A DNA stretch of 64,000 bases from Timonella senegalensis JC301 (GCF_000312125.1 NZ_HE978643.1:480943-544942), one strand, 5' to 3'. Shown: positions 9,953 to 19,753, numbered from the stretch's first letter. Program-made: numbers and translations. Notes: generated by a model not told the origin, from the sequence alone.

Positions 9953-10303
9953 ACTCGCGTAGGTTCGGTGCACGTTTCACTGGGCGGTGGACAGGCGATG
10001 TCGGGTAAGGCCTGTGACTAGTAACATACTTGAGTCGGGTTGGCTCAAGGAACAAATCTGGGTGCGCCGGCGTTGATCACATCAGAACGTGGAAATGGTT
10101 GGCGCTAACCAGAAAACGGGTGGCACCAAAGCAAGGTGAAATGAGACAATAACACCTCGTTCAGACTACGTTCAGCGTGACTTGGTAAAGTCAACGTGAC
10201 AAGATAACGGCAAGAGAGCTTAAGCGAGCATTCAATAGCGTGTTTGGCAAGGGCCAAACGTCGCGATGTTCGAGGTAGCTGCGACACGAGAGGAGGTGGC
10301 CAG
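9953..10303 (+). promoter_or_regulatory. 350-bp cinA-clgR intergenic region with several small inverted repeats
   Basis: No gene is seen. Near-palindromes are GGTTGGCGCTAACC at 10097-10110 (one mismatched pair), TGACTT-GGTA-AAGTCA at 10178-10193, and GTTTGGC-AAGG-GCCAAAC at 10242-10259, the last lying in the clgR leader. A direct repeat CGTTCAG occurs at 10158 and 10169. ClgR regulators often control their own promoter, so one of these could be an operator, but no exact match to the published C. glutamicum ClgR box was found by eye. The length of the gap suggests clgR has its own promoter separate from the pgsA-cinA transcript. Confidence 0.45.
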
Positions 10304-10606
10304 ATGGTAGTACTACGACGAGAAATCGGCGATGTGCTACGTACGGCACGCCAGCGACAGGGACGCACACTCCGCGAGGTGTCTTCGGCAGCCCGTGTAT
10401 CGCTCGGTTACCTGAGTGAGGTTGAGCGCGGTCAGAAGGAAGCATCCTCGGAGCTTCTGGGTTCGATCTGCGACGCCCTAGACACACCGCTGTCCGTCAT
10501 TCTGCGGGAAGTGAGCGACCGTATCGCCATTGCTGAAGGTCTGTCGATTCCTGACACGATCCCAGCCGAAATGGTTTCGTACGAGAGGGTTCCAGCAACT
10601 CTATAG
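10304..10606 (+). CDS. clgR: ClgR-type helix-turn-helix transcriptional regulator
   Basis: 100-residue XRE-family DNA-binding protein. In corynebacteria, mycobacteria and streptomycetes ClgR activates clp protease and other proteostasis genes and is itself a Clp substrate. The core [47 protein letters not shown]... is nearly the same as mycobacterial ClgR (Rv2745c), with the recognition helix around [14 protein letters not shown] 10304 is chosen because AGGAGGT lies six bases upstream; the frame is open to 10244 but the extra residues look non-coding. The pgsA-cinA-clgR order supports orthology. The C-terminus ends [15 protein letters not shown], without the AA-type degron described for some ClgR proteins. 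Confidence 0.92.
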   Translation: MVVLRREIGDVLRTARQRQGRTLREVSSAARVSLGYLSEVERGQKEASSELLGSICDALDTPLSVILREVSDRIAIAEGLSIPDTIPAEMVSYERVPATL

Positions 10607-10634
10607 AGTCCGCCAGGAACGAGACACCACGTCG

Positions 10635-10672
10635 CTAAGGGGTGGTCGACCGATTGGTCGACCACCCCTTAG
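10635..10672. terminator. Bidirectional terminator, 17-bp perfect stem
   Basis: 17-base arms (10635-10651 and 10656-10672) are exact reverse complements around the loop GATT. It lies between clgR (+) and the Nei gene (-), which converge, so it probably stops both transcripts. There is no strong T-run on either side. Confidence 0.8.
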
Positions 10673-10688
10673 TTGTGCCTGAGCGCCG

Positions 10689-11558
10689 CTACTTTTCTTG
10701 GCAGCGTGGGCAGTAGAATGCTGGACGTTCCTTGAGCGGAGGGCCAACCTGTGCGACCTTCATGAGTGTGCCGCAGGCATGGCAGGGTTCTCCGACTCTG
10801 CCGTGAGCGTGATGTCTGCGCCCGCGTGGATAGTCGGTCACCGAGCGAATCATGTTCTGCCGTGTGGACGCCAGAAGCCGCGGGATATCGACCTCCCCGA
10901 TAGGCCGCCAAGGGGAGACCTTCATGGCAAAGAGGCCCTCGGCGAGGTAAATCGTGCCCATCCCAGAGACCAGCGTCTGATCGAGCATCGACTCACCGAT
11001 GGGGCGAGACTGGTCCTCTGCCTCGTACCGAGCGATACCCAATCGCCACCAGTCATCGCTGAGTTCCGGAGGGTTCCCGCCAAGCCCACCTGACGCCCGC
11101 CTAGGGGCGATCCGAAGTGTCGGGTCGAGTCGTGCACGCGAGAGAAACGGGGTGGGGACGAACCTGTCGGAGAGGATGTCTGGTCCCATGTGTGCGAGGA
11201 GGTCTTCTTCCTTGGCGGTGGGCAGGACGTCAAGCATTCCGAGCCAGTAGCCGAGGCACGCGGTCGTCTCCGTGGCTAGCTGCGCACGCACATGAGGCGA
11301 AGGCCGCCTCGCTTCCCGGGACTGGGCCGGAACGATTGACCAAACGCCCTCCATGCGCAGGTGCGTGCGCACGGATGTCCCGTTGTCTAGCCGGAAGAAC
11401 ATGTGCTTGGCGTAGGCATCTACCTCGATCACGCGGCGACCCACGATTCCCTGTGCGGGGGCCGAGGGCCAGTTGAGATCTCCGCGAACGAGCGTGTTCC
11501 CGGCGAGCACGCGATGGAGGTTGTTCGCGGCTGCGAGTACGGTGTCGCCTTCAGGCAC
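10689..11558 (-). CDS. Fpg/Nei-family DNA glycosylase (endonuclease VIII-like)
   Basis: Excises oxidised bases and cuts the abasic site by beta/delta elimination. 289 residues from GTG 11558, whose product begins (M)PEGDTVLAA; after Met removal the N-terminal Pro is the Schiff-base nucleophile and the next Glu the general acid, so this start is functionally required even though the frame is open to 11732. AGGGGGC lies upstream. DAYAKHMFFRL contains the conserved Lys, and the C-terminus ends in a zinc finger, CHACGT ... YCPRCQEK. PEGDT with this finger resembles mycobacterial Nei rather than MutM, which starts PELPEVE. The start overlaps the last 8 bases of lhr, so the two repair genes form one operon. 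Confidence 0.92.
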   Translation of the reverse strand: MPEGDTVLAAANNLHRVLAGNTLVRGDLNWPSAPAQGIVGRRVIEVDAYAKHMFFRLDNGTSVRTHLRMEGVWSIVPAQSREARRPSPHVRAQLATETTACLGYWLGMLDVLPTAKEEDLLAHMGPDILSDRFVPTPFLSRARLDPTLRIAPRRASGGLGGNPPELSDDWWRLGIARYEAEDQSRPIGESMLDQTLVSGMGTIYLAEGLFAMKVSPWRPIGEVDIPRLLASTRQNMIRSVTDYPRGRRHHAHGRVGEPCHACGTLMKVAQVGPPLKERPAFYCPRCQEK

Positions 11559-14500
11559 GTCGCCCCCTCGTTGGGTTCGACGACGCATATCGCGCGGTCG
11601 GATTGGCCTGGTACCGCACACCCGACGGCGTGACAGTGAAGCCCGCGGCCTTGAGCGCATCGAGCGGTTCGGTTCCACTCGTCGCGCGAACGTAGCTGAG
11701 GGCCTCCACGCCATCGATCTTGGATACGGCAACCTTGGCTAGGCCGCCCCGGTCAATCGACTCGACGAGTGCGATTGCCGCACACTTGAGGCGCTCGATA
11801 TTAGTGGTGAAGGTCAAGAGCGACTTGCCGCCCTTCTCCACGTACATGGCGAGCTCTCCGTTGACGAGCACGACGTTCGCCCCAGCCTTACGACCCGGGC
11901 GGTGGGTGGCAGTGTCCGCGGTGGAATCGGGCCAGTCCACAAAGGCGCCGTACGGATTGGCGGGGTCCATCGCTGACAAGACCTTTGCAGAGTACGACTT
12001 GCGGTCGTTCGCCGCAGCTACCTCGGCCTCGACTTTACGGAGCATGTCCACGGCACCCTCAGTGGCAAACTGAGAACCGCCGAGCTTCTCCACAAAGTAG
12101 CCGCGGCGCACCCTCCCGAGCGACTCGGCGGTGGAGAGCACCCGGTAGACCTGGGCAAATGGCTGCTCCAGTTCCTCAATTGTGGCGACCGATCGGGTGA
12201 CCACACCGTAGCGATCAAGCAGAACGGTTGCGCTGGCATGGAGCCTGCGGGTTGGATCGGTGTCCCGTGGGACGATAGCCGACCATCTCCCAGCTGCGGT
12301 TGCTTCCCCAAACGCACCTGAGTTGATTGGCCGCGCAGTGCCAAACCGCGAGCGGCTCGCGCGGGGCCGGGTCGGTGTACGCGAGGACGGAGCGGACCCG
12401 CTCTTACCCAAGAGCGAACGCAGTGGTGTGAAACTGTCATTCGTGGCATAACCAGCCCACACCAAATCCCAAAGGGCCTTCTCCACGAGGGTAACGGGAA
12501 GGTCCATGATCGCCGAGAGCTGGGTAGAGAAGAAGGCCCCCTGCTCGCTCAGGAGCGCGTACAAGTCAGCATGCACCGCGGAACCGCCCAACTCCTCATG
12601 ATCGGCGAACGCTTCAACGGTTGGGATTGTCAGCTCGGCTCCATCTGCGAGGTGGAGAGACACGATTGCATCCTTGCCTCCCCGCGGGCCGGGCGCCAAC
12701 CGGTGGCCAAACCACGTGACCTGGCCGCTTGTGGTGAGCTCGTCAAGCATGGCAGGGCGGTATCCCCGAACGCGCTGCGGCAGAATCTGGGACTCAAGAG
12801 CCGAGAGCGGAAGCGGCACCCCGGTCAGTTGCTCAATGGCCTGGTAGAGACCGTCCGTGCCCCGCAGCTCGCCGCAGTGCTGCCACTGCGGAAGGAAACT
12901 GCCAAGGGTGGAGGGGGAGACTGGCTCGACCTCGGCGCGTAACGCGGCGAGCGAGCGGCGGCGCAGCATACGCATGACGTCGGCGTCACAATACTCCTCG
13001 CCCGTTCCACCTAGGTCCTGCGGCAAGAGCCTGCCCGTGACCAGGTTTCCGTTTGCCGTGTGTCGGCGCAAGGTCTCGCGGATGACCGCGACTCCCAAGC
13101 CAAACCTTCGCGCGAGCTGCTCAGCTGTGAAGGGGCCGTGGGAGCGCGCGTGCCTGCGGACGAGGTCGCCGAGGGGGTCCGGAAGGATTGTCGTGAAAGC
13201 TTCCGGGACGCCGATCGGCAGTGCAACGCCAAGCGCGTCTCGCAGTCGCCCGGCATCCTCGATCGCGGCCCACTGCCAGGATTGCCCGTCCGGGACCCCG
13301 GCGAGCTTGACTCGAATGATCCGCTTGGAGTCCTCAAGGTGCTTGAGGAAGCGAGCCGCCACCTCACCGGAGGACTCGCTGGAAGCGAGTGGATCGTCGG
13401 AAATCTGGGGCGCGATGCGCTCCACAATCTCGTCCTGCGTAGCAGGACCCCAACGCAACAAGAACTCCCAGAGGAACTCGGCGGATCGGATCGCCCGCTC
13501 GGGAGTCAGGTACTCGAGTTCGAGACACGTGGTGCGCACGGCCTCCGGATCGAGGAGATCGGCGAGGTCGCCGCCACCCTGCGCGCCAAGGAGCTCCGCT
13601 AGGAGTGTCGGATCGAGCGTGAGGGCCGCCGCCCTGCGCTCTGCCAGCGGGGCGTCGCCGTCATAAATGAACTGCGCCGTGTACCCAAACAGGAGTGTCT
13701 GCGCGAAGGGGGAAGGAGTGGGGGTTGACACTTCAACCACTCGGATTGCGCCCCCGTCCACGTCCTTCATGAGCTGCGTCAGGGCGGGCACGTCAAAGTC
13801 ATCTTGGAGGCACTCGCGCACCGCCTCCAAGACAATGGGGAAGTCAGGGAAGTTGGCTGCCACGCTCAGTAATTGGGCGGAGCGCTGACGCTGCTGCCAC
13901 AGGGGCTGGCGCTTGTCTGGCCTGGCTCTCGGAAGGAGCAGGGCGCGGGCCGCAGCCTCGCGGAACCTCGCTCCAAACAGGGAGGAATCGCTGACCTGCT
14001 CTCGAACGAGGGTAGCTACTTCTTCCGGCTCAAGGAACAGATCCGCGGCGGTGACCGCCTCGCGAGGCTGGGCTGATGCATCCGGGTCGAGGTCCGCGAA
14101 TGGATCGGCAAAGTCGAGTGGATCGTCGAGGTTGGGGATGCGCAGCACGATGCCGTCGTCGGAGTGCATGGCGGACGCGTCGATGCCATACTTCTGGCGA
14201 ATGCGATCGCCGATGACGAGCGCCCATGGGCCGTGGACCCGGGAGCCGAGGGGAGAATGGATGACTACGCGCCAGTCACCGAGCTCATCGCGGAACCGCT
14301 CAATGACGATCGTTGCGTCCGAGGGCAAGACGCCCGTTGCGGCTTCCTGCTCGTCGAGGTACGCAGCCAGATTTGCGCGCGAGTTGGCATCCAGGCCAAG
14401 CCATGTGGCGTCCGTGTCACGTGAATGAGCGGTCGTCCTAATCCAACGCCCAATTGCCTCACCCAGTTCGACGGGTCGGCCCAGGGAATCGCCCTTCCAA

Positions 14501-16569
14501 AACGGGAGTCTGCCCGGCACGCCCGGAGCCGGAGTGACCAGAACCCTATCCGGCGTAATCTGTTCAATGCGCCAGGTTGAGGAGCCCAGGGTGAAGACGT
14601 CGCCCACGCGGGACTCGTACACCATCTCCTCGTCGAGCTCGCCCACCCGCTTTCCGCCCTTGAGGCGGATGTTCTTGGCGCCACCCGTGATCTTGGGGTC
14701 CACTGCGGCTGCGTCCTCGGGGGAGTCCGCCGCGAAGCTCGTGGGCGTGGCGTCGTCCGCGAGGAAGACCCCGTACAGTCCGCGATCAGGAATGGTGCCA
14801 CCCGAGGTGGTCGCAAGCCTGAGTGCGCCAGGGCGCGCCGAGAGGGTGTTTCCCACGCGGTCCCAGATAATGCGTGCCCGCAGCTCACCGAAGTCCTCCG
14901 ATGGATACCTGCCGGAGAGCATGTCAAGGACTGCGGTGAGAGAGCCTTCGCCGAGTCCGGAGAATGGCGCGGCTCTTCGAACAAGCGCAGCAAGATCCTC
15001 GAGCTGCCAATCGTCCACGGCGAGCATAGCGACGATTTGCTGGGCCAAGACATCGAGCGGATTGTGCACGCGGTGGAAGGTTTCGATCCGACCTTCTCGC
15101 ATTCGCTGCGCGATGACCGCTGTGGCGGGGAGCTCGCCGCGGTGCAGTGGGAAGATTCGGCCATGAGACACGGCGCCAACCTGGTGACCGGCGCGGCCCA
15201 CGCGCTGGAGCCCTGACGAGACGGAGGGAGGCGGGCCAACTTGGACGACCAGATCGATCGCGCCCATGTCGATGCCAAGTTCGAGTGAAGATGTCGAAAC
15301 TACCGCGGGGAGCACGCCGTTCTTGAGGTCAGTCTCCGTGCGTGTGCGCTCCGCGCGGCTCATTGAGCCATGGTGTGCGCGCGCAATGACGGGCTCGATC
15401 CCGGCGGAGGCGCCCGATTGCGCCTGGATAGCAGCTGCGTGTCGTTCACCCTGAGGAATGACGTCCTCGCCTTGGCGCTCGGCCCAGATCTCGTTCATGC
15501 GGGCGGTCAGGCGCTCGGCGCCGCGCCGTGCGTTAGTGAAGACCAGAGTTGACGTGTGGTCGGCCACGAGGTCGACGATCTCTTCCTCTACGTGTGGCCA
15601 TATGGAGGAGCGCCGGGCGCGATCGGCTTGGGATGCGTCGCGTTTTTCGGTGAAGTTCTCGGGGAGCGAGTTGTTTCCTAGATCACTCATGTCCTCAATG
15701 GGGACCACGACGTTGATGTCAAACGTCTTCTCAATGCGGGGCTTGACCACGGAAACGCTGCGTCCGCCTTGGTCAAGCGGACGCCCGCCAGCGAGATACT
15801 CGGATACGGCGGAGACAGGTTCTACGGTGGCGGAGAGCCCGATGCGACGCGCGGGGGCATCAAGCAGCTCGTCCAGGCGCTCGAGGGACAGTGCGAGGTG
15901 TGCGCCGCGCTTGGTCCCTGCTACGTAGTGGATCTCGTCAATGATGACCGTCTCAATACCCGCGAGGCCGGCACGTGCCCCCGAAGTGAGCATGAGGAAG
16001 AGCGATTCCGGGGTCGTGATCAAGATGTCCGGGGGAGTCTTAGCAAACTTCCGGCGCTCATTGGCTGGAGTGTCCCCGGTTCTGGTTCCCACAACGACTT
16101 CGCGGGGTGTCTCGCCTAAGCGGAATGCGGCCTGCTCGATTCCACGCAGCGGGGAACGGAGGTTGCGTTCCACGTCAGCGGCCAGCGCCTTGAGCGGTGA
16201 GATGTAGAGAATCTTGCAGCGCTTGGTGGGGTTCTCCGGATCGATCTCGGACTGGAAGATCCTGTCCAGAGCCCACAGGAATGCGGCGAGGGTCTTTCCG
16301 GAACCCGTGGGTGCGACGATGACTGCGTGGTTGTTCTGATCGATTGCACGCCACGCACCAGCCTGTGCTGCGGTGGGCTGCTCAAAGGCGCCAGCAAACC
16401 ACGCTCTGGTTGGCTCCGAGAACAGCTCGAGAACACTGGAATGGTCTGTGCCGGCTGCTTCCGTGCGTCCCTGCTTAGGGCCGTCCGCCGAGTCCTGCTG
16501 AGCAGGGCTTGGCTGCGAGGGCTGGGCAGGATCGGACGAGTCGCTTAAGTGTGATGGAGATTCCACCAC
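11551..16569 (-). CDS. lhr: Large ATP-dependent DNA helicase Lhr
   Basis: Superfamily 2 helicase of about 1,670 residues, the usual long actinobacterial form, translocating 3'-5' on single-stranded DNA and induced by damage in mycobacteria. Walker A is APTGSGKTLAAF, motif II DEIH, motif III SATV, and motif VI RVGRAGHQ; a long C-terminal region of winged-helix type follows. The start is uncertain: the frame is open to 16971, but the first ~130 residues look untranslated (they cover the divergent DUF3046 gene). The GTG pair at 16569/16566 and TTG 16581 are candidates, none with a clear ribosome-binding site. It is followed by the overlapping Nei gene, giving a repair operon divergent from the recA side. 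Confidence 0.92.
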   Translation of the reverse strand: MVESPSHLSDSSDPAQPSQPSPAQQDSADGPKQGRTEAAGTDHSSVLELFSEPTRAWFAGAFEQPTAAQAGAWRAIDQNNHAVIVAPTGSGKTLAAFLWALDRIFQSEIDPENPTKRCKILYISPLKALAADVERNLRSPLRGIEQAAFRLGETPREVVVGTRTGDTPANERRKFAKTPPDILITTPESLFLMLTSGARAGLAGIETVIIDEIHYVAGTKRGAHLALSLERLDELLDAPARRIGLSATVEPVSAVSEYLAGGRPLDQGGRSVSVVKPRIEKTFDINVVVPIEDMSDLGNNSLPENFTEKRDASQADRARRSSIWPHVEEEIVDLVADHTSTLVFTNARRGAERLTARMNEIWAERQGEDVIPQGERHAAAIQAQSGASAGIEPVIARAHHGSMSRAERTRTETDLKNGVLPAVVSTSSLELGIDMGAIDLVVQVGPPPSVSSGLQRVGRAGHQVGAVSHGRIFPLHRGELPATAVIAQRMREGRIETFHRVHNPLDVLAQQIVAMLAVDDWQLEDLAALVRRAAPFSGLGEGSLTAVLDMLSGRYPSEDFGELRARIIWDRVGNTLSARPGALRLATTSGGTIPDRGLYGVFLADDATPTSFAADSPEDAAAVDPKITGGAKNIRLKGGKRVGELDEEMVYESRVGDVFTLGSSTWRIEQITPDRVLVTPAPGVPGRLPFWKGDSLGRPVELGEAIGRWIRTTAHSRDTDATWLGLDANSRANLAAYLDEQEAATGVLPSDATIVIERFRDELGDWRVVIHSPLGSRVHGPWALVIGDRIRQKYGIDASAMHSDDGIVLRIPNLDDPLDFADPFADLDPDASAQPREAVTAADLFLEPEEVATLVREQVSDSSLFGARFREAAARALLLPRARPDKRQPLWQQRQRSAQLLSVAANFPDFPIVLEAVRECLQDDFDVPALTQLMKDVDGGAIRVVEVSTPTPSPFAQTLLFGYTAQFIYDGDAPLAERRAAALTLDPTLLAELLGAQGGGDLADLLDPEAVRTTCLELEYLTPERAIRSAEFLWEFLLRWGPATQDEIVERIAPQISDDPLASSESSGEVAARFLKHLEDSKRIIRVKLAGVPDGQSWQWAAIEDAGRLRDALGVALPIGVPEAFTTILPDPLGDLVRRHARSHGPFTAEQLARRFGLGVAVIRETLRRHTANGNLVTGRLLPQDLGGTGEEYCDADVMRMLRRRSLAALRAEVEPVSPSTLGSFLPQWQHCGELRGTDGLYQAIEQLTGVPLPLSALESQILPQRVRGYRPAMLDELTTSGQVTWFGHRLAPGPRGGKDAIVSLHLADGAELTIPTVEAFADHEELGGSAVHADLYALLSEQGAFFSTQLSAIMDLPVTLVEKALWDLVWAGYATNDSFTPLRSLLGKSGSAPSSRTPTRPRASRSRFGTARPINSGAFGEATAAGRWSAIVPRDTDPTRRLHASATVLLDRYGVVTRSVATIEELEQPFAQVYRVLSTAESLGRVRRGYFVEKLGGSQFATEGAVDMLRKVEAEVAAANDRKSYSAKVLSAMDPANPYGAFVDWPDSTADTATHRPGRKAGANVVLVNGELAMYVEKGGKSLLTFTTNIERLKCAAIALVESIDRGGLAKVAVSKIDGVEALSYVRATSGTEPLDALKAAGFTVTPSGVRYQANPTARYASSNPTRGRRA

Positions 16570-16633
16570 ACCATTGTCCAACGAACCACTGACAAACCGT
16601 GTTTCTCGCAGCGCGGTGTGGCACCCTAGGGGA

Positions 16634-16867
16634 GTGCGAAATCGAGAATTCTGGCAGTTAGTCGACGAAGTGTTTGGCGCCCGGTACGGCAGAACACTCG
16701 CGTCGGACCAAGTCTTAACGAGCCTTGGAGACCTCACTGCCGCAGCAGCGATCGAGTCGGGGATGGAACCAAAGCTCGTATGGCACGCGCTGTGTGACGC
16801 GCTCGATGTCCCTGATGCGCAGCGCTGGGGCACAGATGAGCACCGCCAAGCACCTCCACGCGCGTAG
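16634..16867 (+). CDS. DUF3046 family protein
   Basis: 77-residue protein of unknown function. From GTG 16634 it reads MRNREFWQLVDEVFGARYGRTLASDQ, matching the (M)R-x-x-EFW-x-L-x-DEVFG start of DUF3046 proteins, and ends with VWHALCDALDVP-x-x-x-RWG, also typical. The AGGGGA before the GTG is almost adjacent to it, so initiation may be weak or leaderless. The gene sits just before recA, as Rv2738c does in M. tuberculosis. A conserved neighbour of recA, but no function has been shown that I can name. The frame is open to 16574, but the upstream residues do not fit the family. Confidence 0.85.
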   Translation: MRNREFWQLVDEVFGARYGRTLASDQVLTSLGDLTAAAAIESGMEPKLVWHALCDALDVPDAQRWGTDEHRQAPPRA

Positions 16868-16963
16868 TCTGGGGTGTTGCGGTTGGTGTTCTTGGTTGCG
16901 CACTTCAGCCGAACTGCCGGAGACGGTGCCCGCAAACAGCGACACGCCGCAACCATCGAGCGT

Positions 16964-16986
16964 TCGAACATGTGTTCGGTTATGCT
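16964..16986 (+). promoter_or_regulatory. recA promoter with LexA (SOS) box
   Basis: TCGAAC-ATGT-GTTCGG at 16964-16979 matches the actinobacterial/Gram-positive LexA operator TCGAAC-N4-GTTCGA with one mismatch. TATGCT at 16981-16986 is a good -10 hexamer directly after the box, so bound LexA would cover the -35/spacer region. The recA start is about 150 bases downstream. A weaker half-similar sequence, CGAACATTTCG, follows at 16996-17006. Confidence 0.85.
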
Positions 16987-17128
16987 TTATCCACACGAAC
17001 ATTTCGCTACGTTTCTCCCCAGCCCGCGAGAGCCGAAGCGCCCCGCACCCTAGCGTGTCAGTGAGTCCCGCTAAGGTAAACGAGGAAATAGACCACGAGC
17101 CCACGCTCACACAGATAAAGGTGACCTC

Positions 17129-18244
17129 ATGCCAGTTTCAGCAGACCGCGAGAAAGCACTCGAAGCAGCGCTCGGGCAGATCGACCGACAGTTCGGTAAG
17201 GGTTCGATCATGCGCTTGGGCGACGACAGCCGACCAAAGGTGGAGGTCATCCCCTCCGGCTCGATCGCTCTGGATGTCGCTCTCGGCATTGGTGGATTCC
17301 CTCGCGGACGCGTTGTTGAAGTGTACGGACCAGAGTCCTCGGGTAAAACCACGATCGCACTGCACGCGGTAGCGAACGCACAGCGCAATGGCGGCATCGC
17401 AGCCTTCATCGATGCTGAGCACGCGCTCGATCCTGAGTACGCCAAGAAGCTCGGCGTCGACACCGACGCGCTCCTAGTCTCCCAGCCCGACACCGGTGAG
17501 CAGGCCCTCGAGATCGCAGACATGCTGATTCGCTCGGGCGCAATCGACATCATCGTTATCGACTCGGTTGCTGCGCTCACGCCAAAGGCCGAAATCGAAG
17601 GTGAGATGGGTGACTCGCACGTGGGTCTCCAGGCGCGCCTCATGTCTCAGGCGCTACGTAAGATCACCGGTGCGCTGTCAACCACAGGCACCACCGCAGT
17701 CTTCATCAACCAGCTGCGAGAGAAGATTGGTGTCTTCTTCGGTTCACCGGAGACCACCACTGGTGGAAAGGCGCTCAAGTTCTATGCGTCCGTCCGCCTC
17801 GACATCCGCCGGATCGAGACCCTCAAGGAGGGCTCGGAGCCAGTGGGTAACCGCACCCGCGTCAAGGTCGTCAAGAACAAGATGGCGCCTCCGTTTAAGC
17901 AGGCTGAGTTCGACATCCTCTACGGCCAAGGTATCTCGCGTGAGGGTTCGCTCATCGATATGGGTGTCGAGCACGGCTTCGTGCGGAAATCAGGTTCGTG
18001 GTTTACCTACGACGGCGACCAGCTCGGCCAGGGCAAGGAGAACGCCCGCAAGTTCCTGCGCGACAACCCTGAACTCGCCAATGAGATTGAGCGCCGCATC
18101 AAGGAGAAGCTAGGAATCATTGCCGCTCCAGAGGGTGCGGAACCAGGAGCTCCAGCACCCGCCGCTGATGGCATGGCTACGGAAGGCAAGGCAGCCGAGT
18201 CCAAGGCTAAGGAGCCAGCTAAGTCCAAGGGCTCCTCTAAGTAA
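17129..18244 (+). CDS. recA: Recombinase RecA
   Basis: Forms filaments on single-stranded DNA, carries out strand exchange and triggers LexA self-cleavage. 371 residues. Walker A GPESSGKT is at residues 67-74, Walker B with VIDSVAAL near 150, and the loop regions [22 protein letters not shown] and [17 protein letters not shown] follow. The C-terminal tail is Ala/Pro/Lys-rich. ATG 17129 is preceded by AAAGGTGACC. Unlike M. tuberculosis recA, the gene contains no intein. It is under a LexA box and followed eight bases later by recX. Confidence 0.98.
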   Translation: MPVSADREKALEAALGQIDRQFGKGSIMRLGDDSRPKVEVIPSGSIALDVALGIGGFPRGRVVEVYGPESSGKTTIALHAVANAQRNGGIAAFIDAEHALDPEYAKKLGVDTDALLVSQPDTGEQALEIADMLIRSGAIDIIVIDSVAALTPKAEIEGEMGDSHVGLQARLMSQALRKITGALSTTGTTAVFINQLREKIGVFFGSPETTTGGKALKFYASVRLDIRRIETLKEGSEPVGNRTRVKVVKNKMAPPFKQAEFDILYGQGISREGSLIDMGVEHGFVRKSGSWFTYDGDQLGQGKENARKFLRDNPELANEIERRIKEKLGIIAAPEGAEPGAPAPAADGMATEGKAAESKAKEPAKSKGSSK

Positions 18245-18252
18245 GCCTGAAC

Positions 18253-18780
18253 GTGAACATTATTGAGTACGACGAATCCGCGATTCCCCAGGAGTCGCGG
18301 ATTCGCGTTAATGAGAAGCTTGAGAAAGCCCGCGAAACCGCGATGCGGATCCTCGCGGCTGCCCCGCGGAGCAAACGAGACCTTCAGGAAAGGCTTGAAG
18401 CAAAAGGTCACGAACGTGAGGTCTGCGAGGAACTCATCGCGCGCATCGAAGCTGTGGGCCTCATCGATGAGCATGAGACTGCCCGAGCAATCGCGCGCAC
18501 TCGATTTGCAGAGCGGGGACGATCTCGCCGTGCTATCGCTGATGAACTCAGCCGTAAGGGCTTCGAGCAGGATGCTATTGAGAGTGCCCTCGAGCAGATT
18601 GACTCCCACGACGAGTACCGAGTGGCTAAGGAGCTTGCGCGCAAGCGGATCGCGCGGGACCGAAACGGTGACCGACAAGCACGCATGCGACGAGCGGTCG
18701 GGCACATTGCTCGAAAGGGATACTCACCATCACTCGCGATACGCTGCGTCTCGGAGGCCTTGAACGAGGAGTCGGAGTAG
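18253..18780 (+). CDS. recX: Regulatory protein RecX
   Basis: Binds RecA filaments and limits their growth and coprotease activity. 175 residues made of the family's three-helix tandem repeats: AMRILAAAPRSKRDLQERLEAKGHE, then a middle repeat with RTRFAERGRSRRAIADELSRKGFE, and a C-terminal repeat with VGHIARKGYSPSLAIRCV. The GTG start lies eight bases after the recA stop, so recX shares the recA transcript and is presumably SOS-induced with it. A perfect 21-bp hairpin ends the operon. Confidence 0.94.
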   Translation: MNIIEYDESAIPQESRIRVNEKLEKARETAMRILAAAPRSKRDLQERLEAKGHEREVCEELIARIEAVGLIDEHETARAIARTRFAERGRSRRAIADELSRKGFEQDAIESALEQIDSHDEYRVAKELARKRIARDRNGDRQARMRRAVGHIARKGYSPSLAIRCVSEALNEESE

Positions 18781-18864
18781 CGGTTCGACCAGGAAGGTGG
18801 TGTCATGCCCAGAGGCGCCACTGCCCCTCAAGAGACTCCCGGTTTGCTGGTCAGTCTGACCTGT

Positions 18865-18911
18865 CGTGACCGTGGGCAGGCAACCAATCAGGTTGCCTGC
18901 CCACGGTCACG
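18865..18911. terminator. Bidirectional terminator, 21-bp perfect stem
   Basis: Arms 18865-18885 and 18891-18911 are exact reverse complements with a 5-base loop. It lies between recX (+) and the last gene of the amino-acid transporter operon (-), which converge. Confidence 0.82.
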
Positions 18912-18937
18912 GTAGCTCCGAATGCGTGATGCACGCC

Positions 18938-19753
18938 TTAGGCGTGACGGTTTGCCAACTTCTTCTCCACCCAGACTGCGAGCCTGCTGAGCGAAATGCT
19001 GACGATCAGGTAGATCGACACAACGGCGATGAACAGGGGAAGTCTGGAAGTGTCCCCAAAGAACGAGTAGTTGTCCTTCATCGTTGTGAGCAGCTCGTTG
19101 TATCCCACGATGAACCCGAGTGACGAGTCCTTGAGCAGCACTATGAACTGTGAAATCAGGCTTGGCAGCATCAGTGTGATGACCTGTGGGAACTGAATGA
19201 TCCGCAGGTTCTCCCATGTGGTGAGTCCAATTGCGGTACCGGCCTCCGCCTGGCCGCGTGGCAGCGCGAGGAGCCCTGCGCGTAGAATCTCAGCCATGAT
19301 TGCGGCGTTGTAGAGGGTCAGTCCGAACACAACCGCCGAGAATGAATCGAGCCGAAGCGCGAGCAGTCCAAAGAACATCATGAGTAGGACAGGCATTCCG
19401 CGCAGGAACTCGATGATGGCCACTGAAACCCAGGAGACGATCCTGTTCTTGGAATTGCGTGCGATTGCAAAGATAAACGCGAGGACGAACGCGCTCGGCG
19501 CGGCGATCAGGGCGGCCTTGAGGGTCATCCCAAGCCCGTGCACGAGCAGCGACTTCCAGACGTCCACCGCAGTCTGCGATTTCGGAGGGTCGTAGAGGAC
19601 CCTCCAACGATCGTCAAAGATACCGCGGTCAGCTCCGGACTTCAGGAGCAGCGCCAGTCCCGCAAGCAAGGCCACAAACATGATCGCGGAGACAATGCGT
19701 TCTGTGCGGAGAGTCTTTGGCCCGGGGGCGTCGTAGAGGACTCTATTGGTCAT
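18938..19753 (-). CDS. gluD: Glutamate-type amino-acid ABC transporter permease (GluD-like)
   Basis: 271-residue inner-membrane protein of the polar amino-acid (HisM/GluD) permease family. After an N-terminal helix (about residues 22-40) there is a 40-residue polar segment, then about five membrane helices. The EAA-type loop motif that contacts the ATPase is seen as EILRAGLLALPRGQAEAGTAIGLT. It begins ATG 19753, overlapping the gluC stop by four bases (ATGA), so translation is coupled. Order ATPase-binding protein-permease-permease is that of gluABCD of Corynebacterium glutamicum. Glutamate as substrate is inferred from this order and similarity; other acidic or polar amino acids are possible. 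Confidence 0.88.
   Translation of the reverse strand: MTNRVLYDAPGPKTLRTERIVSAIMFVALLAGLALLLKSGADRGIFDDRWRVLYDPPKSQTAVDVWKSLLVHGLGMTLKAALIAAPSAFVLAFIFAIARNSKNRIVSWVSVAIIEFLRGMPVLLMMFFGLLALRLDSFSAVVFGLTLYNAAIMAEILRAGLLALPRGQAEAGTAIGLTTWENLRIIQFPQVITLMLPSLISQFIVLLKDSSLGFIVGYNELLTTMKDNYSFFGDTSRLPLFIAVVSIYLIVSISLSRLAVWVEKKLANRHA

Noticed and set aside
12857-13666. 269-residue plus-strand frame opposite lhr
   Set aside because: Lies within the conserved Lhr coding sequence on the other strand; composition is Ser/Arg-rich and no domain is seen.
17129-18244. Intein in recA, as known in M. tuberculosis
   Set aside because: The gene reads through as an ordinary 371-residue RecA with uninterrupted motifs.
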